The translations under genes were made by a program, and so were the position numbers. A stretch of 64,000 nucleotides of DNA from Exiguobacterium algae (GTDB lineage: Bacteria > Bacillota > Bacilli > Exiguobacteriales > Exiguobacteriaceae), in the NCBI RefSeq assembly GCF_018617875.1, contig NZ_JACSKZ010000001.1:806001-870000 (forward strand). Direction: 5' to 3'. The stretch's first letter is position 1. Every line of letters begins with the position of its first letter. Shown one piece after another: positions 25,122 to 32,851 of this stretch. Under the pieces are notes generated by a model, which had not been told where the DNA came from, made no database searches, and saw only the letters and a list, made by a program, of their open reading frames with translations.

Positions 25122-26453
25122 ATGCAACAACTCATCATCAATGGCGACGAACTGACACCGGTGGCAATTTTCCATCGGCTACAAGGTGAACGAAAGGTGT
25201 TGCTTGAGAGCCGGGCAGAAGGTAAGCACGGTCGTTATTCAATCATCGCAGCGAACCCGGTCGAGACGATTCGGATCGACGGGAACGACGTGACAGATTC
25301 GACTGGCACCATCTATGCGGACGACCCGCTCCACGCCCTATCTGAACGCATCATGCGTAACGATATCGAGGCACCGTATCCGTTCATCGGGGGTGCCGTC
25401 GGCTATATCGGTTACGATCTACTACGGGTGTATGAACCGATTCCGAATACACCGACCGAGACACGTGGTTTACCGGACGCCCTCTTCCAACGATATGAGA
25501 CCGTCGTCTTATACGATCACCTGGAGGAACAAGTCATCTTGCTCGATATGGGTGAAGCCGACGCGACCGATCGACTCGAGTCCATCCGCGAACAGCTCGA
25601 GACGCCGGAGACGCATCAACTCGAACCGGTCGTCCGGACGAGCGAACAGCTTTTGACGACGAAAGATGAATTCATCAACCGTGTCCTTCAGGCGAAAGAG
25701 TCAATTCTCGCGGGCGAGGTGTTCCAACTCGTCTTATCACAACGCATCGATGCCACATTCACCGGTGACCCGTTCCACTTTTACCGGACGCTACGTAAAC
25801 AAAATCCGAGTCCGTATTTGTTCTACATCGACCTCGGAGAAGCCATCGTCCTCGGCGCTTCGCCGGAAAGTCTCGTCCGTGTCGAGAACGGAAAAGTGAC
25901 GACGAATCCGATTGCGGGGACCCGTCCGCGTGGGAGTACCGTTGAGGAAGACGTGCGTCACGCGGAGTCACTTCTAAAGGACGAGAAGGAACTCGCCGAG
26001 CACCGGATGCTTCTCGATCTCGGTCGAAACGATATCGGACGCGTCGCCAAAGTCGGCACGGTCACCATCCCGAAACACATCGAGCTCGAACGGTTTAAAA
26101 ACGTCATGCATCTCGTCTCCGAAGTCGAAGGTGAACTGCGGGAGGATGTCACGCCGATTGATGCGCTCCGTGCCTGTCTTCCGGCCGGTACCGTCTCGGG
26201 TGCTCCGAAGATTCGGGCGATGCAATTGATTGATGAGCTCGAGACCGTGAAACGGGAAGTATACGCCGGGGCGGTCGGCTATCTCGACGTCCGGGGCGGG
26301 TTCGACTTCGCTCTCGCCATCCGGACGATGGTCATCCAAGGCGACACGGCCCACGTTCAGGCCGGCGCCGGCATCGTCTATGACTCAGACCCGGTATCGG
26401 AATATGAAGAAACGTTGCATAAAGCCAAATCTCTTTTGGAGGTGTTCGCATGA
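25122..26453 (+). CDS. trpE: Anthranilate synthase component I
   Basis: Converts chorismate and ammonia to anthranilate, the first step of tryptophan synthesis. The 443-residue protein has the N-terminal feedback-site segment LLESRAEGKHGRYSII. The chorismate-binding domain has FQLVLSQRI, GASPESLVRV, PIAGTRPRG, KEHR-like EKELAEHRMLLDLGRND, VMHLVSEVEG, ACLPAGTVSGAPK and QAGAGIVYDSD. Both this family and PabB share these motifs, but the Trp-specific T-box in front makes TrpE the firm choice. The ATG follows AAGGAGGAGATTTCG. The stop overlaps the start of the trpG gene (ATGA). Confidence 0.93.
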   Translation: MQQLIINGDELTPVAIFHRLQGERKVLLESRAEGKHGRYSIIAANPVETIRIDGNDVTDSTGTIYADDPLHALSERIMRNDIEAPYPFIGGAVGYIGYDLLRVYEPIPNTPTETRGLPDALFQRYETVVLYDHLEEQVILLDMGEADATDRLESIREQLETPETHQLEPVVRTSEQLLTTKDEFINRVLQAKESILAGEVFQLVLSQRIDATFTGDPFHFYRTLRKQNPSPYLFYIDLGEAIVLGASPESLVRVENGKVTTNPIAGTRPRGSTVEEDVRHAESLLKDEKELAEHRMLLDLGRNDIGRVAKVGTVTIPKHIELERFKNVMHLVSEVEGELREDVTPIDALRACLPAGTVSGAPKIRAMQLIDELETVKREVYAGAVGYLDVRGGFDFALAIRTMVIQGDTAHVQAGAGIVYDSDPVSEYEETLHKAKSLLEVFA

Positions 26454-27024
26454 TTCTCCTCATCGACAATTACGACTCGTTCACGTATAACGTCTATCAG
26501 GACGTCGCCCGCTTCAGTACGTCTGTGTCATCCGGAACGATGAGCATACTATAGAAGAAATCCGTCGCATGAACCCGAACGGTATCATCCTCTCCCCCGG
26601 TCCCGGTGGTCCGAAAGACGCCGATGTCTCGCTTGCAGTCGTCCGGGAATTGTCCGGATTCATTCCGATTCTCGGAATCTGTCTTGGTCATCAGGTAATC
26701 GCCGAGGCGTTCGGCGGCATCGTCGGTCGGGCGAATGAGGTCATGCATGGGAAAGCTTCACGAATCAATACGGTTCCAGGCGTCCTATTTGAAGGGTTAT
26801 CGATGGACGTCATGCGCTATCACTCACTCGTCGTAAAAGAGACCGAGCTCATCGTGACCGCGGAGACGACGGATGGCGTCATCATGGCCCTTGAACACCC
26901 GACTCATCCGACGTATGGCGTCCAGTTCCATCCGGAGTCGATTGGCACACCGGATGGACAAGAGATGATCAAACGATTCGTCGATGAATGTAAAATAAGA
27001 CCGAGGAACGTCACCTCGGTCTAA
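26450..27024 (+). pseudogene. trpG: Anthranilate synthase glutaminase, broken by a frameshift
   Basis: Would supply ammonia to TrpE. The frame from 26450 encodes the family start MILLIDNYDSFTYNVYQ, but after ARFS it runs to a TAG at 26552-26554. Shifting frame at about 26516-26518 restores YVCVIRNDEHTIEEIRRMNP and the rest of the enzyme: LSPGPGGPKDA, the nucleophile in LGICLGHQVIAEAF and the His-Glu pair in GVQFHPES. One base is missing (or two extra). No slippery heptamer is seen, so a mutation or base-call error is more likely than programmed frameshifting. An internal ATG at 26569 lacks a ribosome site. The catalytic residues are all in the downstream part. Confidence 0.88.
26998..27022 (-). 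terminator. Hairpin shared by the convergent trpG and phospholipase-like gene ends
   Basis: AGACCGAGG and CCTCGGTCT form a 9-bp stem inside the last codons of trpG. On the minus strand it is followed by TATTTTAC, so it most likely terminates the minus-strand gene. The plus side lacks a T run. Confidence 0.6.
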
Positions 27025-27596
27025 CCCCTCACCTCTTCCATTTTCCGCTGAACCATCTGTCTGCAACGCAGTACGCACGTGTCGACATATCCTTCAAACT
27101 GATGGGGCAAAAACATTGTCATTTGCCCTTTTTCAGTCTCCTGCGCATCCCGTTCTACTTTCGATACAAGATCATGCATTCCCCCGACTGCTTGTCGTTT
27201 CAATCTGTCAAAGTCAAATCCTCCGAGACGATTCGCAAGTTGCGCATTATACGCATCAAAATCTTTATAATACGCTGCCTGCTTTGATGGATTGCTTAAA
27301 ATAAGCTGTTTGAGCCACCCTTTGTAAAATCCCTGAAGCCAAATCTCATCGGCCACGAGATGACAATACACACCGAGACGATAGGACAGTTCTTCTCCCT
27401 CACTGTCAATCCAATATTGTTCGATGTCGAGTCGGCGTGACAAGTCATCATGCCGTCCCGCGTAATAATGCGTCCCTGCTTTTGCATCGACTGCGTCAGG
27501 TGCGAGATTGCCGAGTAAAAAATCGATCTCATTCATCCCTTCTAAATGTGAGAGCACCTCATTCGCAATGACGAGGTGCATCAAATGTGATCCCAT
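27021..27596 (-). CDS. Zinc-dependent phospholipase C-like family protein
   Basis: A 191-residue protein resembling the small Bacillales hydrolases annotated as zinc-dependent phospholipase C family. His-rich helices include GSHLMHLVIANEVLSH, FLLGNLAPDAVDA, GTHYYAGRHDD and YRLGVYCHLVADEIW, giving several possible zinc-binding His and Asp residues. No signal peptide is seen, so the substrate is uncertain. The start at 27596 follows GGAGG by seven bases. The longer frame to 27677 passes through a short DNA repeat (GGGATGAGAATGAAG twice) and is rejected. Its stop overlaps the trpG stop on the other strand. Confidence 0.72.
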   Translation of the reverse strand: MGSHLMHLVIANEVLSHLEGMNEIDFLLGNLAPDAVDAKAGTHYYAGRHDDLSRRLDIEQYWIDSEGEELSYRLGVYCHLVADEIWLQGFYKGWLKQLILSNPSKQAAYYKDFDAYNAQLANRLGGFDFDRLKRQAVGGMHDLVSKVERDAQETEKGQMTMFLPHQFEGYVDTCVLRCRQMVQRKMEEVRG

Positions 27597-27702
27597 CTTC
27601 ATTCCTCCTCTCCTCTTCATTCTCATCCCACTCACCTTCATTCTCATCCCACTCACCGATTCCTTCCCGCTCGACATTCTGTTTCCGATTTGTTAATGTA
27701 GA

Positions 27703-27724
27703 CTTTACTAAACGGTCAGTAAAG
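27703..27724. promoter_or_regulatory. Palindromic operator, probably for the adjacent TetR protein
   Basis: CTTTACT and AGTAAAG are perfect inverted 7-mers around ACGG-containing centre, 21 bases before the tetR start. Position and symmetry suit autorepression by the TetR-family protein. Confidence 0.65.
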
Positions 27725-27745
27725 TTACGTTATCGAGGTGATGTT

Positions 27746-28273
27746 ATGAACAACAAACAACGGTTACTCCATCTCGCTGCTGAGATGATTCGGGAAGATG
27801 GGATCAGTCAGCTCTCTTTAGAACGTTTGGCTACACGTGCCGGTATGACAAAGGCAGGGGTCTTATATCACTTTACCAACAAGGCGAACTTGTTGCGTCA
27901 GATGAACGCACTCGCCCTCGACACGTTCGAACGGCGAATCGATGAACATCTGACAGACGGTCCGTACCCGTTCACCCGCGCCTATGCGGAAGCGACACTT
28001 CGGGACGTCGACCGGGAAGACACCGATTTGATTGCGGTCTTCATTTCGTCGCAGGAAGATCCGGAAAGTGAGGCTTTATGGCAGGACGCCTACCAAACGT
28101 GGGACCAGCAGTTCAAAGCGGATGGTCCGGACCAGGATGCGATTTTGAAGCTTCGGTTATTATGTGACGGATTCTGGTTCGCCGTCCTTTATGGATATAG
28201 CGCGTCCTTCAAAGACCGCGCGGCAAAGTTGATTCGGGAGGCGTGTGAGGAGTTAATGCAAGGAGGTGCCTGA
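27746..28273 (+). CDS. TetR-family transcriptional regulator
   Basis: A 175-residue one-domain repressor. The N-terminal helix-turn-helix is typical: RLLHLAAEMIREDGISQLSL, then RLATRAGMTKAGVLYHFTNK. The ligand domain (about 60-175) is variable and resembles the TetR_C type in small multidrug regulators, with SQEDPESEALW and LLCDGFWFAVLYGYS. The start at 27746 follows GAGGTG. A longer upstream frame overlaps the operator and is rejected. It is the first gene of an operon with two SMR efflux genes, so it most likely senses their substrate and represses the operon through the palindrome in front of it. Confidence 0.88.
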   Translation: MNNKQRLLHLAAEMIREDGISQLSLERLATRAGMTKAGVLYHFTNKANLLRQMNALALDTFERRIDEHLTDGPYPFTRAYAEATLRDVDREDTDLIAVFISSQEDPESEALWQDAYQTWDQQFKADGPDQDAILKLRLLCDGFWFAVLYGYSASFKDRAAKLIREACEELMQGGA

Positions 28274-28274
28274 G

Positions 28275-28583
28275 ATGGGCTTTGTCTATTTGATGGGGGC
28301 GATTTTGTCCGAATTATTCGGGTCGAGCATGCTGAAATGGAATACGACCGTCTCGAGCCGCCTTCCGGTCCTTGGCGTCGCTCTCGGTTACGGAACGGCG
28401 TTTTATTTACTATCGCTGGCTCTTTTTTCTCTCCCTCTCAGCTTCGCCTACGCGTTTTGGAGCGGGATCGGCACGGCACTCACGGCCGTGATCGGATTCC
28501 TCGTGTTCAAAGAACGGATTGATCGGCAGCGTGTCGTCGGCATCGGTTTGGTCATTTTGGGTCTCGTGTTGATGAAAGTGTGA
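28275..28583 (+). CDS. Small multidrug resistance (SMR) transporter subunit 1
   Basis: A 102-residue, four-helix membrane protein of the EmrE/EbrAB/YkkCD family. The family glutamate that binds proton and drug is in AILSELFGSSMLKW. The signature LSFAYAFWSGIGTALTAVIG and the last helix VVGIGLVILGLVLMKV are present. The start at 28275 lies right after the tetR stop with AAGGAGGTG in front. Its pairing with a second SMR gene suggests a heterodimer, as in EbrAB or YkkCD. The substrate may be a cationic drug or guanidinium-like compound; no guanidine riboswitch was noticed. Confidence 0.9.
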   Translation: MGFVYLMGAILSELFGSSMLKWNTTVSSRLPVLGVALGYGTAFYLLSLALFSLPLSFAYAFWSGIGTALTAVIGFLVFKERIDRQRVVGIGLVILGLVLMKV

Positions 28584-28595
28584 GGAGTGATTGAA

Positions 28596-28928
28596 ATGAA
28601 GGCGTATATTCTCTTATTCGTTTCCATCGGATTTGAAGTGCTCGGGACATCGATGTTGAAACTGTCAGACGGATTCACGAATCTTATTCCGAGCGTCGTT
28701 CTTCTTGTCAGCTTTGCCCTTTCGTTCACACTAATGGGCATCGTTTTGAAAACAATTCCGCTCAGTATCGCCTACAGTGTCTGGGCAGGACTCGGGACGG
28801 TCGCGACCGGATTGATCGGGGTGTTCATCTATGGAGAAGTATTGTCCGTTTTAAACAGCTTAGGCCTTCTGTTCATCGTACTTGGGGTCATCGTCATGAA
28901 TCAAAACCGAAACGAGGTCACCACATGA
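28596..28928 (+). CDS. Small multidrug resistance (SMR) transporter subunit 2
   Basis: A 110-residue four-helix partner of the previous protein. The essential glutamate is in SIGFEVLGTSMLKLSDGF, and the family motif is SIAYSVWAGLGTVATGLIG. The start at 28596 is preferred to GTG at 28587 because GAGGAG lies eight bases before it. Thirteen bases separate the two SMR genes. The stop overlaps the start of the next gene by four bases, so that gene is translated with the transporter. Confidence 0.9.
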   Translation: MKAYILLFVSIGFEVLGTSMLKLSDGFTNLIPSVVLLVSFALSFTLMGIVLKTIPLSIAYSVWAGLGTVATGLIGVFIYGEVLSVLNSLGLLFIVLGVIVMNQNRNEVTT

Positions 28929-29314
28929 ATGAATTGTCCGCCCACCTCCAGTCTCTTGAGGAACAACTCTTAACGCCGGAGGTCCGTTCCTCCACGGAAA
29001 AACTCCGAACGTTATTAACAGAAGACTTTTTTGAAATCGGTAGCTCCGGTCGCTTGTTGTTTCAGGACTGGGACGCTCAGACGTTTCAGCTTCCTTCGAT
29101 TGACGCGACGCTCTCTGACTTTTCTATCCATCCATTGTCTGAAGAACATGTCCTCGTGACCTATCGGATCCTCAACCATGAACTGGATCGGGAAACGCTC
29201 CGCAGCTCGATTTGGACCAAAGACGAGGGCCGGTGGAAGATGCGGTTTCATCAAGGGACCGTCGTTCCGGATGAGATCCGTACCACAAAACAAAGGAAGA
29301 CTGAGGATTTTTGA
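28925..29314 (+). CDS. NTF2-like (DUF4440) protein in the SMR operon
   Basis: A 129-residue cytoplasmic protein of the NTF2-like fold (LEEQLLTPEVRSSTEKLRTL, TEDFFEIGSSGRLLFQDW, EHVLVTYRILNHE, RSSIWTKDEGRWKMRFHQG). The motif pattern fits the DUF4440 group. The start overlaps the SMR stop (ATGA), which implies translational coupling and a related role, perhaps modification or binding of the compound exported. The last codons lie within the terminator hairpin. It is only distantly like the other NTF2-like gene at 24240-24614. Confidence 0.78.
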   Translation: MNELSAHLQSLEEQLLTPEVRSSTEKLRTLLTEDFFEIGSSGRLLFQDWDAQTFQLPSIDATLSDFSIHPLSEEHVLVTYRILNHELDRETLRSSIWTKDEGRWKMRFHQGTVVPDEIRTTKQRKTEDF

Positions 29315-29334
29315 TCTCAGTCTTCCTTTGTTTT
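29287..29334. terminator. Bidirectional terminator between the SMR operon and fetAB operon
   Basis: A 19-bp inverted repeat (AAAACAAAGGAAGACTGAG with CTCAGTCTTCCTTTGTTTT) whose left arm encodes the last residues of the DUF4440 gene. T-rich tracts follow on both strands. Confidence 0.88.
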
Positions 29335-29378
29335 AATCCGACAGTACAAACAAGTATTTCTTCATCGCTCTACCCGCC

Positions 29379-29741
29379 TCACAGCGCCTGAATCATCTCG
29401 ACCCGATTTCCGAACGGATCACGGAATTCGAACCGGTCGAACCCGGGAATCGGAATCCCTTCCATCCGTTCAATCCCTTCCGCTTCTAAAATCGGTCCCC
29501 ACTCTGACAAGTTCGTCACCGAGTAAGCGATATGCGCTTTTGTCGAAAAACGGTCGACACCATCTTCCGTTCCGACGTGCACCGAGCGGTCACCGACCTC
29601 GAGCCAAAACCCGCCGCGTCCTTTCAATGAATCCGGCTTCTCGATTTCTTTTAGGCGGAGGACGTCGCAATAGAAAGCTTTCGCTTGTTCCTCCGCTCCT
29701 TTTGGAATCGTTATTTGGACGTGATGTATTCCTGTGATCAT
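29379..29741 (-). CDS. VOC-fold (glyoxalase/bleomycin resistance type) protein
   Basis: A 120-residue protein of the vicinal oxygen chelate superfamily: GIHHVQITIP with the first metal-ligand His, AKAFYCDVLRLKEIEKP, GGFWLEVGDRSVHVG, then a second half with AHIAYSVTNLSEWGP and the C-terminal FRDPFGNRVEMIQ, where Glu is the last ligand. The family includes lyases, dioxygenases and drug-binding proteins. Its start overlaps the fetB stop by four bases, so it is the last gene of that operon. A link to metal or oxidative stress is inferred from this context only. Confidence 0.8.
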   Translation of the reverse strand: MITGIHHVQITIPKGAEEQAKAFYCDVLRLKEIEKPDSLKGRGGFWLEVGDRSVHVGTEDGVDRFSTKAHIAYSVTNLSEWGPILEAEGIERMEGIPIPGFDRFEFRDPFGNRVEMIQAL

Positions 29742-30511
29742 GATGCTTTCCCCTTCCGGTACGTCAAACCGACGTACTGCATTTTATCATTGAATAGGCG
29801 TGGATACGCCAAATAGCCGACGAGCGTCGCCGAGATCGAGGCCGTCGTCAAAATTAAGAATAGAATCAACAGTTGATACAGGACCGCTTCCATCGGGTCA
29901 GCCCCACCGATGATCAGCCCGCTCATCATCCCCGGCAGTTGAACGAGACCCATCGTCTTTTGTGCCTCGACCGTCGGAATCATACTCGTGCGGATGGCAT
30001 TCTTCAGACTGCGGTCGATGGCAACTTTCGGTGTCCCGCCAAGCGAGAGAATGAGCTCGATGACCTCATCACTCCGCTCGACCTCGTCCTTGAACTTGTT
30101 TAAGAAGAGCAACGAGAGAACCATGCTGTTCCCGATGACCATCCCACTGATCGGAATCACCTTTTCCGGCTCGAACGGGATAATCCCAAGTCCGAGCATG
30201 AGTCCCATCGTGAGGGTCTCGATGACGACGAGGGACAATAGAATCATCCAAGTGATGCCCGGGATACCATCCCCTTTTTTGATGATGTTTTGCGTCGCCG
30301 CCCCGATCATGAGCACAATCATGAGCAACATAAAGATCGGGCTCTCACTTTCAAACACAAACGTCAGGATATAGCCCACAATCAAAAGTTGAACGGTCGA
30401 ACGCACCGTCGCGATGACGATATCCCGCTCGAGCCCGAGCTTCAAGATCAGCGTCAACGCAATCGGAATCGCGACGAACACGAGCGCCGTGGCAAGCTCC
30501 AGAAATGTCAT
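29738..30511 (-). CDS. fetB: FetB-type ABC exporter permease (UPF0014 family)
   Basis: A 257-residue membrane protein of the FetB/YbbM family, which with FetA exports iron in Escherichia coli and protects from oxidative stress. About seven hydrophobic segments are visible. Family blocks include RSTVQLLIVGYILTFVF, GMVIGNSMVLSLLFLNKFKD, ILSLGGTPKVAIDRSLKNAI and MGLVQLPGMMSGLIIGGADP. The start at 30511 overlaps the fetA stop as TGATG. The longer frame to 30613 lies inside fetA and is rejected. Iron is the likely substrate by homology. Confidence 0.9.
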   Translation of the reverse strand: MTFLELATALVFVAIPIALTLILKLGLERDIVIATVRSTVQLLIVGYILTFVFESESPIFMLLMIVLMIGAATQNIIKKGDGIPGITWMILLSLVVIETLTMGLMLGLGIIPFEPEKVIPISGMVIGNSMVLSLLFLNKFKDEVERSDEVIELILSLGGTPKVAIDRSLKNAIRTSMIPTVEAQKTMGLVQLPGMMSGLIIGGADPMEAVLYQLLILFLILTTASISATLVGYLAYPRLFNDKMQYVGLTYRKGKAS

Positions 30512-31212
30512 CACGCTTCCCCCCTTACAAACCGTTGGATGGCTGGGTCGTCCGACTCGTCGATGAATGAGGCTTCTCCGAACGCCACCAATTTCCCGTC
30601 TTTCAAGAACCACATGTCGTCACTGACACGTCGCGCCTGGTCGAGGTCATGGGTGATCCAAATGACCGTCACCCCATACGATTGCTGGAGTTTCCGGATG
30701 AGCCGTTCGATTTCTTTCACCGTCCGGTAGTCCAAACTGGCCGTGATCTCATCGAGCAAGAGCACGTCCGGCTTGTTGACAAGTGTCCGGGCAATGGCGA
30801 CCCGACTCCGCTCCCCACCTGAAAGTGACTTGACGGGCTGGTCGAGCATCGCCTCACTCAAATCGACACGACGCAATAAGTCTTCGGCCCGGTCCCGTTC
30901 AAGCGTCTCATGAAAGATGGCTTTCGGTAAATTCAGGTTGTCATACACCGTCCCTTGGATCATCGGCGCACTTTGAAACGCCATGCCGATTTTCTTACGT
31001 AACTCAAGCACATCCATCTCACGAATGTCTTCCCCTTTGAATAAAATCGTGCCTTCATCCGGGGACAGAAGCCCATTGATATGTTTTAAGCAAGTCGTTT
31101 TGCCGGCCCCGCTCGGTCCGACGAATGTCGTGATCCGTCCTTCTCGGAAGTAACCGCTCACGTGATGGAGGATGTCCTGGTGGCTTACCTCTTTGAATTC
31201 AATAATATGCAT
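30511..31212 (-). CDS. fetA: FetA-type ABC exporter ATPase
   Basis: A 233-residue ATPase paired with FetB. Walker A is GPSGAGKTTCLKHI (about 35-43), the signature is LSGGERSRVAIARTLV, Walker B is VLLLDEITASLD, and the H-loop is WITHDLDQ. The Q-loop sits in KIGMAFQSAPM. These fit the FetA/YbbL group. AGGAGG precedes the ATG by six to seven bases. No clear promoter was found in the 62 bases after the gntR gene, so part of its expression may come from readthrough of the gntR terminator. Confidence 0.88.
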   Translation of the reverse strand: MHIIEFKEVSHQDILHHVSGYFREGRITTFVGPSGAGKTTCLKHINGLLSPDEGTILFKGEDIREMDVLELRKKIGMAFQSAPMIQGTVYDNLNLPKAIFHETLERDRAEDLLRRVDLSEAMLDQPVKSLSGGERSRVAIARTLVNKPDVLLLDEITASLDYRTVKEIERLIRKLQQSYGVTVIWITHDLDQARRVSDDMWFLKDGKLVAFGEASFIDESDDPAIQRFVRGEA

Positions 31213-31246
31213 ATCGTTTCCTCCTACAATGCTTGTACAAAAAAGG

Positions 31247-31266
31247 ACCTGATGCGTGCATCAGGT
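31247..31266 (-). terminator. Terminator between gntR and fetA
   Basis: ACCTGATGC and GCATCAGGT form a perfect 9-bp stem (two-base loop), followed on the minus strand by CCTTTTTTG. Confidence 0.83.
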
Positions 31267-31274
31267 AGGATGGT

Positions 31275-31988
31275 TCACATGTAATTCCGTTCGATGACGA
31301 ATCCCGCTTTATCACCACGGAAATAGGAGCGAGAATATTCAATCGTCCTTCCCATCTCGTCTTCGGTGACCGTCTCGATATGGAAACAGGGTGTCTCGAC
31401 CGGACAGTTCAACAACTCGCTGAGCCGTTCGTCTGCAAGGACAAACTCGAGCGCTTCCGTCGTCTTGGCGACCCGGACACCGTGACCGGTAGACAGGGTC
31501 TGATAGAGTGGGTACGCCGCCTGTTCTTCCGTGATCCCCGGGGCGACGTTCCACGGGATAAAGGATAATTCATATTGCGTCGGTTCCTCGTCCACATGGC
31601 GAAGCCGTTCGATTTTTTGAATCGGTGTCTGCATGCTCACTTCAAAAACAGAGGCGAGTTGTCCCGTCGCCGAGATGACAGACAAATCGAGGATCGACAC
31701 TTGTCCTTCACTCCCTTGAAAAGCCAGTTGGGCTGAGTAATGTGGCGTGGAGGCAGCTGAAGATTGTCCCGTCTCACCGGCAACATACGTACCCCGTCCC
31801 TGTTGACGTAAGAGATACCCTTCCGTTGTCAGTTGATTTAGCGCTCCCCGGATTGTCGTTCGGCTGACGCCAAACTCCTCACAAAGTGCATGCTCAGTCG
31901 GAAATTTTTCGCCTTCTTTAAAACGTCCGTCCTTGATACGAGACAATAGCTCTTCTTTGATCGCCGTTTGAAGTGTCGATTGAGACAT
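31275..31988 (-). CDS. GntR/HutC-family transcriptional regulator
   Basis: A 237-residue one-component regulator. The N-terminal winged helix is typical of GntR: IKEELLSRIKDGRFKEGEKF, then LCEEFGVSRTTIRGALNQLT and LLRQQGRGTYVAG. The C-terminal UTRA ligand domain (about 75-235) has IQKIERLRHVDEEPTQYELS, TEALEFVLADERLSELL and EYSRSYFRGDKAGFVIER. UTRA ligands are often sugar phosphates or amino acids. No transporter or sugar enzyme adjoins it, so its target is unknown; fetAB downstream is possible. The start lacks a strong AGGAGG but has AAAAGGGGA about 10 bases upstream. Confidence 0.87.
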   Translation of the reverse strand: MSQSTLQTAIKEELLSRIKDGRFKEGEKFPTEHALCEEFGVSRTTIRGALNQLTTEGYLLRQQGRGTYVAGETGQSSAASTPHYSAQLAFQGSEGQVSILDLSVISATGQLASVFEVSMQTPIQKIERLRHVDEEPTQYELSFIPWNVAPGITEEQAAYPLYQTLSTGHGVRVAKTTEALEFVLADERLSELLNCPVETPCFHIETVTEDEMGRTIEYSRSYFRGDKAGFVIERNYM

Positions 31989-32121
31989 GCCGCCATCCCC
32001 TTTTCATTTTCGTACTCTACATGTTTTATTACCATACAAATGTCGATACAAAACATTGAATTTGTATTTTCAATTGTTCTTACCCGATTATTTTGTCACG
32101 TTTTCGAGATGACACAAAAAA

Positions 32122-32143
32122 GTCGCATGCCAAAACATACGAC
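32122..32143 (-). terminator. Terminator of the P-loop kinase gene
   Basis: GTCGCATG and CATACGAC pair with one wobble on the minus strand, followed there by TTTTTTGTG, 12 bases after the stop. Confidence 0.8.
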
Positions 32144-32154
32144 GGGGGACTTCC

Positions 32155-32715
32155 TTATAGACCAAAATATTGCTCGATTTCTGTGGCGACCGCTTCGGGA
32201 TCGAGATGGGTATTATCGATTCGTAAGTAGTGTTTGACCTCAAGCTCTCCCGGATAAGAGTTCAATCGATACCTCTCCATCGACTGTTTTAAATCATTTT
32301 CCGACCAAACGATGTCCCGTTTCGACGGTTTATGTAACAAGCGATTCTCGGTCGTGTTGCGAACGAGCCGTTCTTCCATATCCGCCTCGAGCTCCACATA
32401 ATAGATTTCGGCCCCGTGTTCTTCAAACAAAGCCGTCACCTGTTGGATATACTCCCAATCCGCTTTCATGTCGAACGCCCACACAAACGTGAAAATCATT
32501 CCCGGTAAATCGCTTTTAGCCACGGCCTCGAACAATTCCTGACGAAACAATTTCACGAGCCGGCGTCCTTCCTCCGTCCCATAGTTGAAAAATTGTCCGA
32601 CGAGATCGATCGTCATATGGTTATGGAACAAGGTCAATCCGGTCCGCTCGGCCAGTTTCTGTCCGACGGTCATTTTTCCGACTGCCTGTGGACCAATCAA
32701 GATTACAAATTTCAT
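32155..32715 (-). CDS. P-loop kinase-like ATPase (shikimate kinase-like fold)
   Basis: A 186-residue nucleotide kinase-like protein. The Walker A motif is GPQAVGKMTVGQKLAERTG near the N-terminus, followed by LFHNHMTIDLV, where DLV may hold the acidic residue that binds the acceptor. A lid-like region follows (LEADMEERLVRNTTENRLLH), and the end has HYLRIDNTHLDPEAVATEIE. It belongs to the loosely defined AAA/shikimate kinase-like proteins of Firmicutes, whose substrate is not known. The start at 32715 follows AGGGGAGACAGC. It is monocistronic. Confidence 0.75.
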   Translation of the reverse strand: MKFVILIGPQAVGKMTVGQKLAERTGLTLFHNHMTIDLVGQFFNYGTEEGRRLVKLFRQELFEAVAKSDLPGMIFTFVWAFDMKADWEYIQQVTALFEEHGAEIYYVELEADMEERLVRNTTENRLLHKPSKRDIVWSENDLKQSMERYRLNSYPGELEVKHYLRIDNTHLDPEAVATEIEQYFGL

Positions 32716-32851
32716 GCTGTCTCCCCTACCTACTTTTCTCTCCATCTTAACACGCGATGCCGGGTGTGTTACCCACCCTAAATATTTGTTTACCTCTATC
32801 TGTTTGAAGGTATATGCATAACATCGAACTTTTTAGAAAGAAGGTGTCGTT

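Noticed and set aside
26450-26580. Programmed frameshifting in trpG
   Set aside because: No slippery heptamer, downstream pseudoknot or internal Shine-Dalgarno was seen around 26510-26520; a simple indel or base error is more likely.
27597-27677. Short direct DNA repeat as part of the phospholipase-like protein N-terminus
   Set aside because: The repeat (two GGGATGAGAATGAAG units) lies before a well-placed GGAGG and ATG, so it is read as leader sequence.
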